This document shows positions 35,577-43,788 of a stretch of DNA of 64,000 nucleotides, one piece after another (position 1 is the stretch's first letter; each line of letters opens with the position of its first letter). Below the pieces are notes generated by a model. It searched no databases and was not told where the DNA came from. It saw nothing but the letters and a program-made list of their open reading frames with translations. Origin of the DNA: an uncultured Alphaproteobacteria bacterium (lineage in GTDB: Bacteria; Pseudomonadota; Alphaproteobacteria; HIMB59; GCA-002718135); NCBI GenBank assembly GCA_902571865.1, contig CACGDO010000008.1, positions 31,675 through 95,674 on the forward strand, read 5' to 3'. The translations under genes and the position numbers were made by a program.

Positions 35577-36126
35577 CGAATTACAATTAAAACTAAAAGA
35601 ACAAAAAATTTTACCAATTCTTAATACCACAAGTTTAAGCAATGATATTGATCGTTTAAGCAAATATTTAGAGAAAAATAGATCTATTCAATATATTGAA
35701 GTAACACTGAGAGAAAATCAATCTTTTGATATAGCATTAGAATTACAAAAACATTTTACTAAACATAAATTTGGGTTGGGCTCAATTTTAACAAAAGAAG
35801 ATTTTATTAAAGGTCAAGATCATAATTTTCACTTTTTTGTTTCTCCTGGAATTGTTAATGAGATTTTAGAAATTAATAATTTATCATACATTCCTGGAGC
35901 TGAAACAGTTAGTGAGTTTATACATCTTAATGAAAAAGGTTATAAAATAATTAAATTTTTTCCAGCAAATTTAAATGGAGAGCAAAAAAAATTACAATCA
36001 ATTGAAAACATTCTAAAGGATATAAAATTTATCCCAACAGGTGGGGTCAATAAAGATAATATCAATAAATATCTAGATTTAAAAAATGTTTTATGTGTTG
36101 GAACTTCAAAATTTGAAGAGTTTTAA
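35566..36126 (+). CDS. eda: KDPG aldolase family protein
   Basis: Class I aldolase cleaving 2-keto-3-deoxy-6-phosphogluconate to pyruvate and glyceraldehyde 3-phosphate, about 186 aa, slightly shorter than E. coli Eda (213). The catalytic Glu is in IEVTLRE, the Schiff-base Lys in IIKFFPAN, and PTGGV closes the phosphate site. The ATG at 35566 follows an aaggag site by 9 bases; the track start is a TTG one codon earlier. It overlaps the end of kdgK by 11 bases and converges with the ureohydrolase gene. Confidence 0.92.
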   Translation: MLNSELQLKLKEQKILPILNTTSLSNDIDRLSKYLEKNRSIQYIEVTLRENQSFDIALELQKHFTKHKFGLGSILTKEDFIKGQDHNFHFFVSPGIVNEILEINNLSYIPGAETVSEFIHLNEKGYKIIKFFPANLNGEQKKLQSIENILKDIKFIPTGGVNKDNINKYLDLKNVLCVGTSKFEEF

Positions 36127-37061
36127 TTTACCTTTGTCATAGTACAAAGCATTTCAAAGGCAATCGTTGCTCCTACTAATGAAGTCATATTATTTACATC
36201 AAATGGTGGTGATACTTCTACAACATCACCGCCTACAAAATTGATTTTGTTTAGTGCTCTTATAATAGTTTGTGCCTCTCTCACATTAAAGCCTCCAACT
36301 TCTGGAGTTCCAGTACCTGGTGCAAAAGTTGGGTCTATTCCATCAATATCAAATGTAAAATAAGTATCCGTATTAGCTAGAACTTCATAAATTTTTTCAA
36401 TACATTTCTTAAATCCCATTTCATAATAATCATCTATAGTAATAATAGTTACACCTTGTTCTTTAGCCCAGCTCAAATCCTCAGGATCATATAAAGCCCC
36501 ACGAAGACCAAGGATTACATATTTTTTTGGATCTATTAGATTTTCTTCTATAGCTCTTCTAAATGGTGTGCCATGAGTATATTTAAATCCTCCAAAATAA
36601 GTGTCCCAAGTATCAGAATGAGAATCAAACTGAAATAAACCTACTGGTTTTTCTTTAGCTATACCTCTAAGAATTGGTAGGCTAATTAAATGATCACCTC
36701 CAATTGATAATGGTATTGTTTTGGAATTATAAATATTTGAGTAAAATTTTTCTATTTTATTTAAACTATCATTTAAGTCCGCTGGATTTACCGGACAATC
36801 ACCAATATCTGCAATATTAAATTTATCATAAGGACTCTTAAGTGAAACAGGGTGATAAAGCCTTACAAGTGACGATGCATTTCTAATTTCTCTTGGCCCA
36901 TGTCTAGCTCCAGGTCTATTAGTAGTTCCTCCATCCCATGGTACACCTGCAACACAGTAGTCTAATTTTTGTAAATCTTTAACTATAGGTAACCGAAAAA
37001 AAGTAGCAATATCAGCAAAGCGAGGAGTTTCCATACTAGATAGAGGTTTCATTTGAGTCAT
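36123..37061 (-). CDS. speB: Ureohydrolase (agmatinase family)
   Basis: Mn-dependent ureohydrolase, 312 aa, releasing urea from agmatine or a related guanidino compound. Metal ligands are seen in SIGGDHLISLP, FQFDSHSDTWDT and FDIDGIDPTFAPGTGTPEVGG. The usual DAHxD motif is DSHSD here, which also occurs in guanidinobutyrase/guanidinopropionase-type enzymes, so agmatine is likely but not certain. It stands alone on the minus strand between eda and the peroxiredoxin. Confidence 0.9.
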   Translation of the reverse strand: MTQMKPLSSMETPRFADIATFFRLPIVKDLQKLDYCVAGVPWDGGTTNRPGARHGPREIRNASSLVRLYHPVSLKSPYDKFNIADIGDCPVNPADLNDSLNKIEKFYSNIYNSKTIPLSIGGDHLISLPILRGIAKEKPVGLFQFDSHSDTWDTYFGGFKYTHGTPFRRAIEENLIDPKKYVILGLRGALYDPEDLSWAKEQGVTIITIDDYYEMGFKKCIEKIYEVLANTDTYFTFDIDGIDPTFAPGTGTPEVGGFNVREAQTIIRALNKINFVGGDVVEVSPPFDVNNMTSLVGATIAFEMLCTMTKVN

Positions 37062-37109
37062 AAAAGTATCTTATGGTATATAGAGTTGGATTATACAAGA
37101 CAAATTAGT

Positions 37110-37652
37110 ATGGATTATAGCAAATTTCCTAAACCGCAAGATGATGGAAAAGCTGATCATCTTTTAAATAAGTTTTTGCCGGATATTTCTCTTAAAAATC
37201 AACAAGGAAATCTATTAAAAATAAAAAGATCTGACACTTTTCGTTTAATTTTATATTTTTACCCTATGACAGGTAATCCAAATGAAAGTTTACCTAAAAA
37301 TTGGAATCAAACTCCAGGAGCCATTGGCTGTACTGTGGAGACCTGTAGTTTTAGAGATAATTATGAAGAATTAATCAAACTAAATGCGCTGCCTATAGGA
37401 ATATCAACTCAAACAATAGATTATATTAAGGAAATGACAGATAGATTATTAATTCCCTATGATGTCTTAAGTGATTCAGAAAATATTTTGCTCAATTCAT
37501 TAAAAATGCCACATTTTGAAATTGAAAACAAAATTTATTTTAAAAGATCAACTCTTATTGTGGAAAAAAATATTGTTAAAAAAGTATTCTACCCTATTTT
37601 TCCTCCTAACAAACATATAAATGAAGTTATACAATGGCTAAAAGAAAACTAA
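37110..37652 (+). CDS. Peroxiredoxin (BCP/PrxQ-like)
   Basis: Thiol peroxidase of about 180 aa. GAIGCTVETCSFRD gives the peroxidatic Cys and a resolving Cys five residues later, the PrxQ arrangement, after the LILYFYPMTG strand. A hydrophilic insertion (about 15 residues) separates these two motifs, as in a known redoxin subgroup. The ATG at 37110 is preferred because the track start (37053) would overlap the divergent speB start. The end overlaps the small secreted protein gene by 19 bases. Confidence 0.88.
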   Translation: MDYSKFPKPQDDGKADHLLNKFLPDISLKNQQGNLLKIKRSDTFRLILYFYPMTGNPNESLPKNWNQTPGAIGCTVETCSFRDNYEELIKLNALPIGISTQTIDYIKEMTDRLLIPYDVLSDSENILLNSLKMPHFEIENKIYFKRSTLIVEKNIVKKVFYPIFPPNKHINEVIQWLKEN

Positions 37653-37969
37653 CTATTTTTTTATTTTTTGTATTTCTATTTTTTTCTAACCTTTTAATAG
37701 CTAATCCAAATATAGATCAATGGTTAGAGTCAGAGAAATCTTATAAAGATCTTATTAATGAAGGATTTGAAGTAAAAAGCTACGCTATAAGTGACATAGA
37801 GGTTGTAAATGATTTAACAATAATCTTATTTGTTACAGTTCTCCAAAAAGACAACGAAGTATATGAGTGTCAGGAATATCAAACTATAGATAAAAATGTT
37901 GAAACTTTGGATATGAACTTAATATGTAAAGAATTAGTTCAACCTTATGAAAGAGGTATAGGAACTTAA
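37634..37969 (+). CDS. Hypothetical secreted protein
   Basis: 111 aa with a convincing signal peptide (KRKLTIFLFFVFLFFSNLLIANP). The mature part of about 88 residues is acidic, with two cysteines (YECQEY and LICKEL) about 20 residues apart that could form a disulfide in the periplasm. I recognise no family. It overlaps the peroxiredoxin gene by 19 bases and converges with the NUDIX gene by four, so it is probably co-transcribed with the peroxiredoxin. Confidence 0.7.
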   Translation: MAKRKLTIFLFFVFLFFSNLLIANPNIDQWLESEKSYKDLINEGFEVKSYAISDIEVVNDLTIILFVTVLQKDNEVYECQEYQTIDKNVETLDMNLICKELVQPYERGIGT

Positions 37970-38547
37970 GACCGTTCAATATTTAAAAAAAACCATTGTA
38001 ATGCTATTAGTGTAAGTCCATTTAAAATTTCTTTTTTATCCATCTTTGCTTTTACCTGATCAAAACTATAACTTTTAACTAATATATCCTCATTTTCATT
38101 CTCTAGACCTCTTATATTTTCTTTATCTGGAGCAATTACCTCTCCTAAAAAAAGATTATAAAAAGATTCGGATGATCCTGGGGCAGGAAAGTAACCTTGT
38201 ATAGATGTAAGATTGCTTACTTCACATCCAGTTTCTTCCAAGCATTCTCTCTTTGCGGTATCTTCTGGAGTTTCGCCAGGGTCAATTATTCCAGCAACTA
38301 CTTCATCTAGATAATTTTGATTATCTTTAGAAATTGTCCCTGGTCTGAACTGTTGAATTAAAACGATTTTTTTATTTATAGGGTCATATGGTAAGACCGC
38401 AGATACTTGTGCACCACCAAATAACTCCCTTTTTATTTCGTTACTCCAATTCCCATCATATTTTTTGTATTTAAGAGTAACTTCATTCATTTTAAAGAAA
38501 CCGTCGTGAATATTCTTTTTATCTAAAATTTTAAATTTTGAGCTCAT
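37966..38547 (-). CDS. nudF: NUDIX hydrolase (ADP-ribose pyrophosphatase type)
   Basis: 193-aa NUDIX enzyme, probably hydrolysing ADP-ribose to AMP and ribose 5-phosphate. The Nudix box is complete (GIIDPGETPEDTAKRECLEE, then TG), and the downstream YFPAPGSSESFYNLFLGEV matches the proline-containing specificity element of ADP-ribose pyrophosphatases. VVLIQQFRPG upstream also fits. It is divergently arranged from msrA. Confidence 0.9.
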   Translation of the reverse strand: MSSKFKILDKKNIHDGFFKMNEVTLKYKKYDGNWSNEIKRELFGGAQVSAVLPYDPINKKIVLIQQFRPGTISKDNQNYLDEVVAGIIDPGETPEDTAKRECLEETGCEVSNLTSIQGYFPAPGSSESFYNLFLGEVIAPDKENIRGLENENEDILVKSYSFDQVKAKMDKKEILNGLTLIALQWFFLNIERS

Positions 38548-38587
38548 AAAAATTGATATATTTTATATTACATATATATTTATAAAT

Positions 38588-39049
38588 ATGGAAAAAGCAT
38601 TATTTGGTGCAGGTTGTTTCTGGGGTGTGGAAGAAACTTTTTGTAAAACTCCTGGTGTAATAAATACCTTAGTTGGTTATTCTGGAGGCGATACTATTAA
38701 CCCTTCTTATGAAAGTGTTTGCCAAGGAAATACAAATCATACTGAGGTTGTTTTAGTTGAATTTGATAATTCTAAAATATCTTATGAAGATCTTTTGATG
38801 GTTTTCTGGAAGTGTCATGATCCTACTACTATAAATAGACAAGGTCCCGATATTGGAACACAATATAGGTCAGCGATATACTATTATAACGAAGATCAAA
38901 AAAATAAATCTATTCATTCTAAAAATGAATATGCTAAAATTGCAGGATTAAATATTGTTACTGAAATATCGGAAGCTAAGGAATTCTATAAAGCTGAAGA
39001 ATATCATCAAAAATATATCCAAAAAACAGGCTTACACTGCGCTATATAG
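38588..39049 (+). CDS. msrA: Peptide methionine sulfoxide reductase A
   Basis: Repairs methionine-S-sulfoxide, 153 aa, cytoplasmic. ALFGAGCFWGVEETF holds the catalytic Cys; GYSGGDTINPSYESVC, YRSAIYYY and AEEYHQKYI are all family signatures. It is at the shorter end of the family. Together with the peroxiredoxin and NUDIX genes it forms a small oxidative-damage patch. Confidence 0.96.
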   Translation: MEKALFGAGCFWGVEETFCKTPGVINTLVGYSGGDTINPSYESVCQGNTNHTEVVLVEFDNSKISYEDLLMVFWKCHDPTTINRQGPDIGTQYRSAIYYYNEDQKNKSIHSKNEYAKIAGLNIVTEISEAKEFYKAEEYHQKYIQKTGLHCAI

Positions 39050-39069
39050 ATTAATTCTTTAGGGAACTA

Positions 39070-39252
39070 ATGTCTGTCGATTTTTATTACGCATTTTTAA
39101 CAGGTTGGGTAATACTTTTATTATTTTGGAGTACTATTGTTTTCTTTATATATTTGAGAAAACCTCCTAAATCCAAATTAACTAAAAGTTTTGTCATCAA
39201 ATCCTATCTGTTTTTTTTGGCACTATTGTTTATAATTTTATTTTTTCGATAA
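39070..39252 (+). CDS. Small two-helix membrane protein, hypothetical
   Basis: 60 aa. Two hydrophobic helices (about residues 6-27 and 43-58) are joined by a basic linker rich in Lys and Pro (YLRKPPKSKLTK). A plausible ribosome-binding site (aggga) lies 6 bases before the ATG and the gene follows msrA by 20 bases. I recognise no family. Short length limits certainty that it is translated. Confidence 0.5.
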   Translation: MSVDFYYAFLTGWVILLLFWSTIVFFIYLRKPPKSKLTKSFVIKSYLFFLALLFIILFFR

Positions 39253-39352
39253 ACCGATTCGTTTTTTTTATAAATTATGTATCAACATATAGTAGGTCAA
39301 AAAGATTAAGGTACTAACATATTGATAATTAACAACTTTTTTATATTTAATG

Positions 39353-39381
39353 TTGAATACTGGTTTTTTCATAAATATAAA
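39353..39381 (+). promoter_or_regulatory. Putative sigma70-type promoter of the GcrA-like gene
   Basis: TTGAAT, 17-base spacer, TATAAA, ending 26 bases before the ATG at 39407. It lies in a 154-base intergenic gap and no Shine-Dalgarno site is visible. Confidence 0.45.
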
Positions 39382-39406
39382 CTACCTCGAAATTAATAAA
39401 ATTATT

Positions 39407-39631
39407 ATGTCTATATTAAAAAACTATTTTAAACAAAACAGTGTGATGCATAGTTTCTCAAGTTGCCAATGGCCAATTGGAGATCCACAAGAGAAAGATT
39501 TTCATTTTTGTGAAGCTGATACCGTTGCTGGGAAGCCTTATTGTCAGAATCACTGTGACGTTGCGTATATTGATGAAAAAGAGCTTAAAAAAGAAAAAGA
39601 AGCTCAAAAAAATCGTCGCATTGCTGCCTAA
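39407..39631 (+). CDS. GcrA-like protein lacking the N-terminal DNA-binding domain
   Basis: About 74 aa. CQWPIGDPQEKDFHFC followed by GKPYCQNHCDVAY matches the C-terminal Cys/His region of GcrA, the alphaproteobacterial cell-cycle regulator that binds sigma70 RNA polymerase and responds to CcrM (GANTC) methylation. Full GcrA is about 170 aa with an N-terminal helix-turn-helix (WTDER-type) that is absent here; upstream sequence in this frame shows no trace of it. I chose the ATG at 39407 over the track start at 39350, which would lie inside the putative promoter. It could be a polymerase-binding fragment or a small relative of independent function. Confidence 0.75.
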   Translation: MSILKNYFKQNSVMHSFSSCQWPIGDPQEKDFHFCEADTVAGKPYCQNHCDVAYIDEKELKKEKEAQKNRRIAA

Positions 39632-39681
39632 GTTAATCTCTACAAATTATTTTCTCATTAAATGTTAATAATTTAGAGTTA

Positions 39682-39709
39682 TTGACATAAGAGATGTTAT
39701 TCTTAAAAT
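39682..39709 (+). promoter_or_regulatory. Putative strong promoter of cfa
   Basis: Consensus TTGACA, 16-base spacer, TAAAAT. The -10 element ends 8 bases before the cfa ATG at 39718, so transcription would start within a few bases of the start codon and the mRNA would be almost leaderless. Confidence 0.55.
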
Positions 39710-39717
39710 AAAAAAAC

Positions 39718-40902
39718 ATGTTATTCAGTGTACTGAAAAAACTTAACTTTGACGGAACATTAGAAATCATAGATTCTAATGACAAGACCCATAAATTTGG
39801 AAATTCTAATCCCCACGTTTGTATAAGACTGAAAAACAAATCTATTGAAAGAAAACTATTCTTAAACCCTAATCTTCATATAGGTGAAGCATATATGAAT
39901 GAAGAGTTAGTTGTAGAAAAAGGCACTATAGAAGACTTTCTTAATTTAATAACTAATTGTTACGATGACTTTATTTCTAACAATAAGTTTTATAAATTTT
40001 ATGAATATTTATCTTCTATTTTCATGCCATTTCAGCAGATTAATCAGCTTGTAAATTCAAAAAAAAATATAGCACACCACTACGATATAAATGAGGATTT
40101 ATATAAATTATTTCTTGATCAGGATATGCAATATTCTTGCGCATATTTTCACAATCCCAATATGAGTTTGGCTCAAGCGCAGAAAGATAAAAAACAACAT
40201 ATAATTAAAAAACTTCAAATTACAGAAAATATGGATGTTCTTGATATTGGGTGTGGTTGGGGAGGAATGGCAATTGAAATAGCTAAATCTACTGGCGCCA
40301 AAGTTAAAGGAATTACACTTTCAGAAAATCAATTTAAAACTGCATCTGAAAGAGCACAAAAAGAAGGTTTGAGTGGTAAAGTTTCATTTGCATTACAAGA
40401 TTATAGAAATGAAACCGAAAAATATGATCGCATAGTATCAGTTGGTATGTTTGAGCATGTTGGTGTTAAATATTTTAAAACTTATTTAAGTAAAGCTAAT
40501 GATATTCTGAAAGAAAATGGTGTTTTTCTTTTGCATACAATTGGTCAAAGGGGCAAACCGACTGCTACAAGTCCTTGGATAAGAAAATACATTTTTCCTG
40601 GCGGCTATATTCCATCATTATCTGAAGTAATGAATGCAACACAAAAGCTTAATCTAAATGTAACAGATGTTGAAGTATTAAGACTACATTATGCTCACAC
40701 ACTTTCCAAATGGTATCAAAATATTATCGAAAATAAAGATAAAATTATTAAGATGTTTGATCAGCGTTTTTTTAGAATGTGGGAGTTTTATCTATTGGCA
40801 AGTAAGTATTCCTTTGTAAATATGGGTAATGTTGTTTTTCAAATACAAATTGCAAAAAATATTAACAATTTGCCTCTCACAAGAAATTATATCTACAACT
40901 AA
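39718..40902 (+). CDS. cfa: Cyclopropane-fatty-acyl-phospholipid synthase
   Basis: SAM-dependent methyltransferase that adds a methylene bridge to unsaturated phospholipid acyl chains, 394 aa. AHHYDINEDLYKLFLDQDMQYSCAYF is the substrate-entry signature, VLDIGCGWGGMAIEIA binds SAM, and GMFEHVGVKYF and IFPGGYIPSL follow. It appears to have its own promoter with no Shine-Dalgarno site. Confidence 0.95.
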   Translation: MLFSVLKKLNFDGTLEIIDSNDKTHKFGNSNPHVCIRLKNKSIERKLFLNPNLHIGEAYMNEELVVEKGTIEDFLNLITNCYDDFISNNKFYKFYEYLSSIFMPFQQINQLVNSKKNIAHHYDINEDLYKLFLDQDMQYSCAYFHNPNMSLAQAQKDKKQHIIKKLQITENMDVLDIGCGWGGMAIEIAKSTGAKVKGITLSENQFKTASERAQKEGLSGKVSFALQDYRNETEKYDRIVSVGMFEHVGVKYFKTYLSKANDILKENGVFLLHTIGQRGKPTATSPWIRKYIFPGGYIPSLSEVMNATQKLNLNVTDVEVLRLHYAHTLSKWYQNIIENKDKIIKMFDQRFFRMWEFYLLASKYSFVNMGNVVFQIQIAKNINNLPLTRNYIYN

Positions 40903-40916
40903 ACAGTTTATATTTA

Positions 40917-40943
40917 TTGAATTTCCAAGACAGGTAATATAAT
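40917..40943 (+). promoter_or_regulatory. Possible promoter of the MotA/OmpA-like pair
   Basis: TTGAAT and TATAAT separated by 15 bases, which is shorter than ideal, with the -10 element ending 9 bases before the ATG at 40953. This again predicts a nearly leaderless transcript. Confidence 0.3.
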
Positions 40944-40952
40944 CTTTCGTTT

Positions 40953-41978
40953 ATGGCGCTATCTCTTAATAATTATATAATTAGAGCATCAATTTTCTTA
41001 GTCGCTGTCTTTGTTATTGTTGTTTTATTATACCCAGTTTTACAAAATGCTTTTTTATCAAATATTTTTATTAACATTATAATTTTATTAGCCCTCTTAA
41101 CTGGAATTGTATTTAATTTTTTTCATCTCATTAACTTAAATTACAAATATATATCTTTCTCGAACTTTAATATTACAAATTCAATAGAAGCATTCTCTAC
41201 TTTAAGGGGACAAGACAAAAATATTTCTCTTGAATTAAAAAATCTTGACGGAAAATTTGTTTTTAAAAGTTCATCAATAAATAGATTGATAGAGAATTCT
41301 GATATGACTTTGATAAGTATAAGAGAAACTTCACGTTATCTAGTGGGGTTGCTAGTCTTTTTAGGACTCCTTGGAACTTTCTGGGGACTTCTTAAAACTA
41401 TTGGATCTGTCGGCAATGTTATCAGCGGACTAGGTATAGATGATACAAATGTTGCAGGTTTTTTTAATTCTCTCAAAGATGGATTAAATGCTCCACTTGA
41501 AGGAATGAGTATTGCATTTAGCAGTTCTTTATTAGGTTTAGCTGGTTCTTTAATATTAGGATTACTTGATTTAAATCTTGGACAAGCTCAAAATAAATTT
41601 AGTCAATATTTTGAAAAAATACTTAATAGCAATTCTTCTCCAGATTTTTCTAAAGTAGAAGATAAGCCTACAGGTGAAGCAATGCAAAAAATCTATGACA
41701 ACTTAGAAAACCTATTAAATGCTTTTAAAAAATCATCCGAAAATCAAACTAAAATTTCAAACAATTTAGAGAAGTTTAATGAAATACTTAACAAAATCAA
41801 TTCTAACTCTTCAAATCTTGATAAACAATTATCAAATTTCTTATCTTCACAATTAAATACACAATCCGCACTAATGAACTTAACAGAAGCTTTAAGCAAA
41901 AATGGAATATTAGAAGCAAAAAAAGTAAAAGAGTATTTTCAGAAAATTGAAAAAGAACTAAAGAAAATTAAAAAATAA
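40953..41978 (+). CDS. MotA/TolQ/ExbB-type proton channel protein
   Basis: 341-aa inner-membrane protein. TM1 (about 10-31) and TM2 (about 35-57) are followed by a cytoplasmic stretch, then TM3 (YLVGLLVFLGLLGTFWGLL, about 129-147) and TM4 (AFSSSLLGLAGSLILGLLDL), the MotA/ExbB core. The C-terminal 100 residues are polar and likely coiled coil. It starts a two-gene operon with an OmpA-domain partner 2 bases downstream; the pair would form an ion-driven unit coupled to peptidoglycan. No flagellar genes are nearby, so flagellar rotation is unlikely. Confidence 0.85.
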   Translation: MALSLNNYIIRASIFLVAVFVIVVLLYPVLQNAFLSNIFINIIILLALLTGIVFNFFHLINLNYKYISFSNFNITNSIEAFSTLRGQDKNISLELKNLDGKFVFKSSSINRLIENSDMTLISIRETSRYLVGLLVFLGLLGTFWGLLKTIGSVGNVISGLGIDDTNVAGFFNSLKDGLNAPLEGMSIAFSSSLLGLAGSLILGLLDLNLGQAQNKFSQYFEKILNSNSSPDFSKVEDKPTGEAMQKIYDNLENLLNAFKKSSENQTKISNNLEKFNEILNKINSNSSNLDKQLSNFLSSQLNTQSALMNLTEALSKNGILEAKKVKEYFQKIEKELKKIKK

Positions 41979-41980
41979 TA

Positions 41981-43747
41981 ATGTCTACTAGGTCTTTAAG
42001 AAATAGACTTGCTGATACAACAAATATTTGGCCTGGTTTTGTCGATGTTCTAGCTACTCTTTTAATTGTAATCATATTTGTGCTAATGGTTTTTACCGTT
42101 TCACAAATATATCTGAGTGATGCTATATCTGGACGAGATAAGGCGCTTCAAGATTTAAGAGCCCAAATAAATGAATTATCTAAAATACTTATTATTGAAA
42201 CTAAAGATAAAGAAGAAGCTCTTTCAACTCTTTCTGAAACTGAGAAAAAACTTGAAGATACAGAAATAAATTTACAAAGTGAGCAATTATTAAGTGAGCA
42301 ATTACAAACTGATGTTGCAAAAAAACGATCAGAAATATTTGTTCAGGAACAAAATATAATAGCTCTATCTGAGCAAATTAGTAGTCTTTTAAAAGAATTG
42401 AGAATAGTTGCAAATGCATTAGAAACATACGAAGGACAAGAAATTACTTTACTTGAAACTGAGGGGCTTGGAGAACGAATTAATAAAGCACTAGCAACAA
42501 GAATTGATCAACTAAAAATACTTAATCAAGAATTAGATAATGCTAATTTTAAACTACTTGAAAGTGAAAAATCTCTCAAATCTACAATTGCAGAATTAAA
42601 TGAGAAGAATGAGAATTTAATCGCAATTAATGAAAGTCTTGGTTTAGAGGAAGGCGGTATTGAAGAACAGTTATTGGCAATTAAAAATAAAAATGAGAAA
42701 CTTCTAAGCTTAAATGATGAATTAGAAAAGACAAACATTGAACTATCATTGAGAGATGAAGAATTACAAAGTCAAATATCCCAATATCAAGAACTAATGA
42801 ATGATCTTTTAGAAATTAATGATAGTCTGGGCTTAAAAGATGCATCACTTAATGAACAACTTGATGCAATTAGGTTTAAAAATGCAGAATTAGCAAGATT
42901 AAATAAAGATTTAATTCAGAAAGATAGCACTATTTTTAATTTGCGAGGTAAAATATCGGAATTGAATAATGTACTTTCTTTGTCTGAAGAAAAACAAAAA
43001 CAGCAACTTGAAAAACTTGAACTCCTCCAAAACCAAATTGTTTCATTAGAAGAAGAGAATCAAGCACAAAAGGAAACTTCACTTGAAGAAATTGAAAAAA
43101 TGGAAACACAGGCTTCAAAAACATTAGAACAGATAGAAATTCTCTCTAATCAAATTGATACTTTACAAAAAGAAATAGCTTTACTTAATAGTGCCTTAGA
43201 AGTGAGTGAAAGTCAGGCTTTAATTAAGGATTTAGAAATTGAAGTACTTGGTGAAAAATTAAACAAAGCCCTTACATCTAAAGTATTTGAGCTCCAAAAA
43301 TATAGATCTGAGTTTTTTGGAAAATTACAATCTATTTTAGGTGATAGAAAAGACATTAAAATTGTAGGAGATAGATTTATTTTTGAATCAGAGCTATTAT
43401 TTGATTCTGCTTCAGCAGATTTACAATTATCTGGTAAAGAAAAGTTAAGTGAAATTGGCCTTACTTTAAAAGAGACTACTAATGATATTCCTTCAGATAT
43501 TGACTGGATTATAATGGTAGAAGGACACACTGACAAAAAACCTATACAAACAATTAGATATCCCTCTAACTGGGAATTATCTTCAGCTAGAGCTAATACA
43601 GTTTTAAAACTACTTCTTGATCTTGGTTTTCCACCAAATAGATTAGCATCTGCAGGATATGGAGAGTTTTATCCTATCAGTAATGGAGAAACTGAGAGTG
43701 ATCTACAACAGAATAGAAGGATTGAATTAAAACTCACTTCACGCTAA
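41981..43747 (+). CDS. MotB-like protein with long periplasmic coiled coil and OmpA domain
   Basis: 588 aa. One N-terminal TM (about 21-45) with an Asp at the membrane entry (GFVDVLATLLIVIIFVLMVF), as in MotB proton channels. About 400 residues of heptad-rich coiled coil with internal repeats follow, then a C-terminal OmpA/MotB peptidoglycan-binding domain (LLFDSASADL, VEGHTDKKPI, NWELSSARAN, QNRRIEL). FFGKLQSILGDRKDIKIVGDRF before that domain is typical of an alphaproteobacterial family. It would be the stator or tether partner of the upstream MotA-like channel. Ordinary MotB is about 300 aa. Confidence 0.88.
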   Translation: MSTRSLRNRLADTTNIWPGFVDVLATLLIVIIFVLMVFTVSQIYLSDAISGRDKALQDLRAQINELSKILIIETKDKEEALSTLSETEKKLEDTEINLQSEQLLSEQLQTDVAKKRSEIFVQEQNIIALSEQISSLLKELRIVANALETYEGQEITLLETEGLGERINKALATRIDQLKILNQELDNANFKLLESEKSLKSTIAELNEKNENLIAINESLGLEEGGIEEQLLAIKNKNEKLLSLNDELEKTNIELSLRDEELQSQISQYQELMNDLLEINDSLGLKDASLNEQLDAIRFKNAELARLNKDLIQKDSTIFNLRGKISELNNVLSLSEEKQKQQLEKLELLQNQIVSLEEENQAQKETSLEEIEKMETQASKTLEQIEILSNQIDTLQKEIALLNSALEVSESQALIKDLEIEVLGEKLNKALTSKVFELQKYRSEFFGKLQSILGDRKDIKIVGDRFIFESELLFDSASADLQLSGKEKLSEIGLTLKETTNDIPSDIDWIIMVEGHTDKKPIQTIRYPSNWELSSARANTVLKLLLDLGFPPNRLASAGYGEFYPISNGETESDLQQNRRIELKLTSR

Positions 43748-43788
43748 TTTGCCTTAAATTTAACATAAACTGATCATAAAAATTCAAT

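Noticed and set aside
39256-39260. GANTC (GATTC) site upstream of the GcrA-like gene as a CcrM control point
   Set aside because: A single copy about 150 bases from the start is expected by chance.
40953-43747. Zorya-type phage defence (ZorA/ZorB)
   Set aside because: No ZorC, ZorD or ZorE follows, the downstream genes are a pentapeptide-repeat protein and a DMT transporter, and the sequence before the OmpA domain matches a common alphaproteobacterial family.
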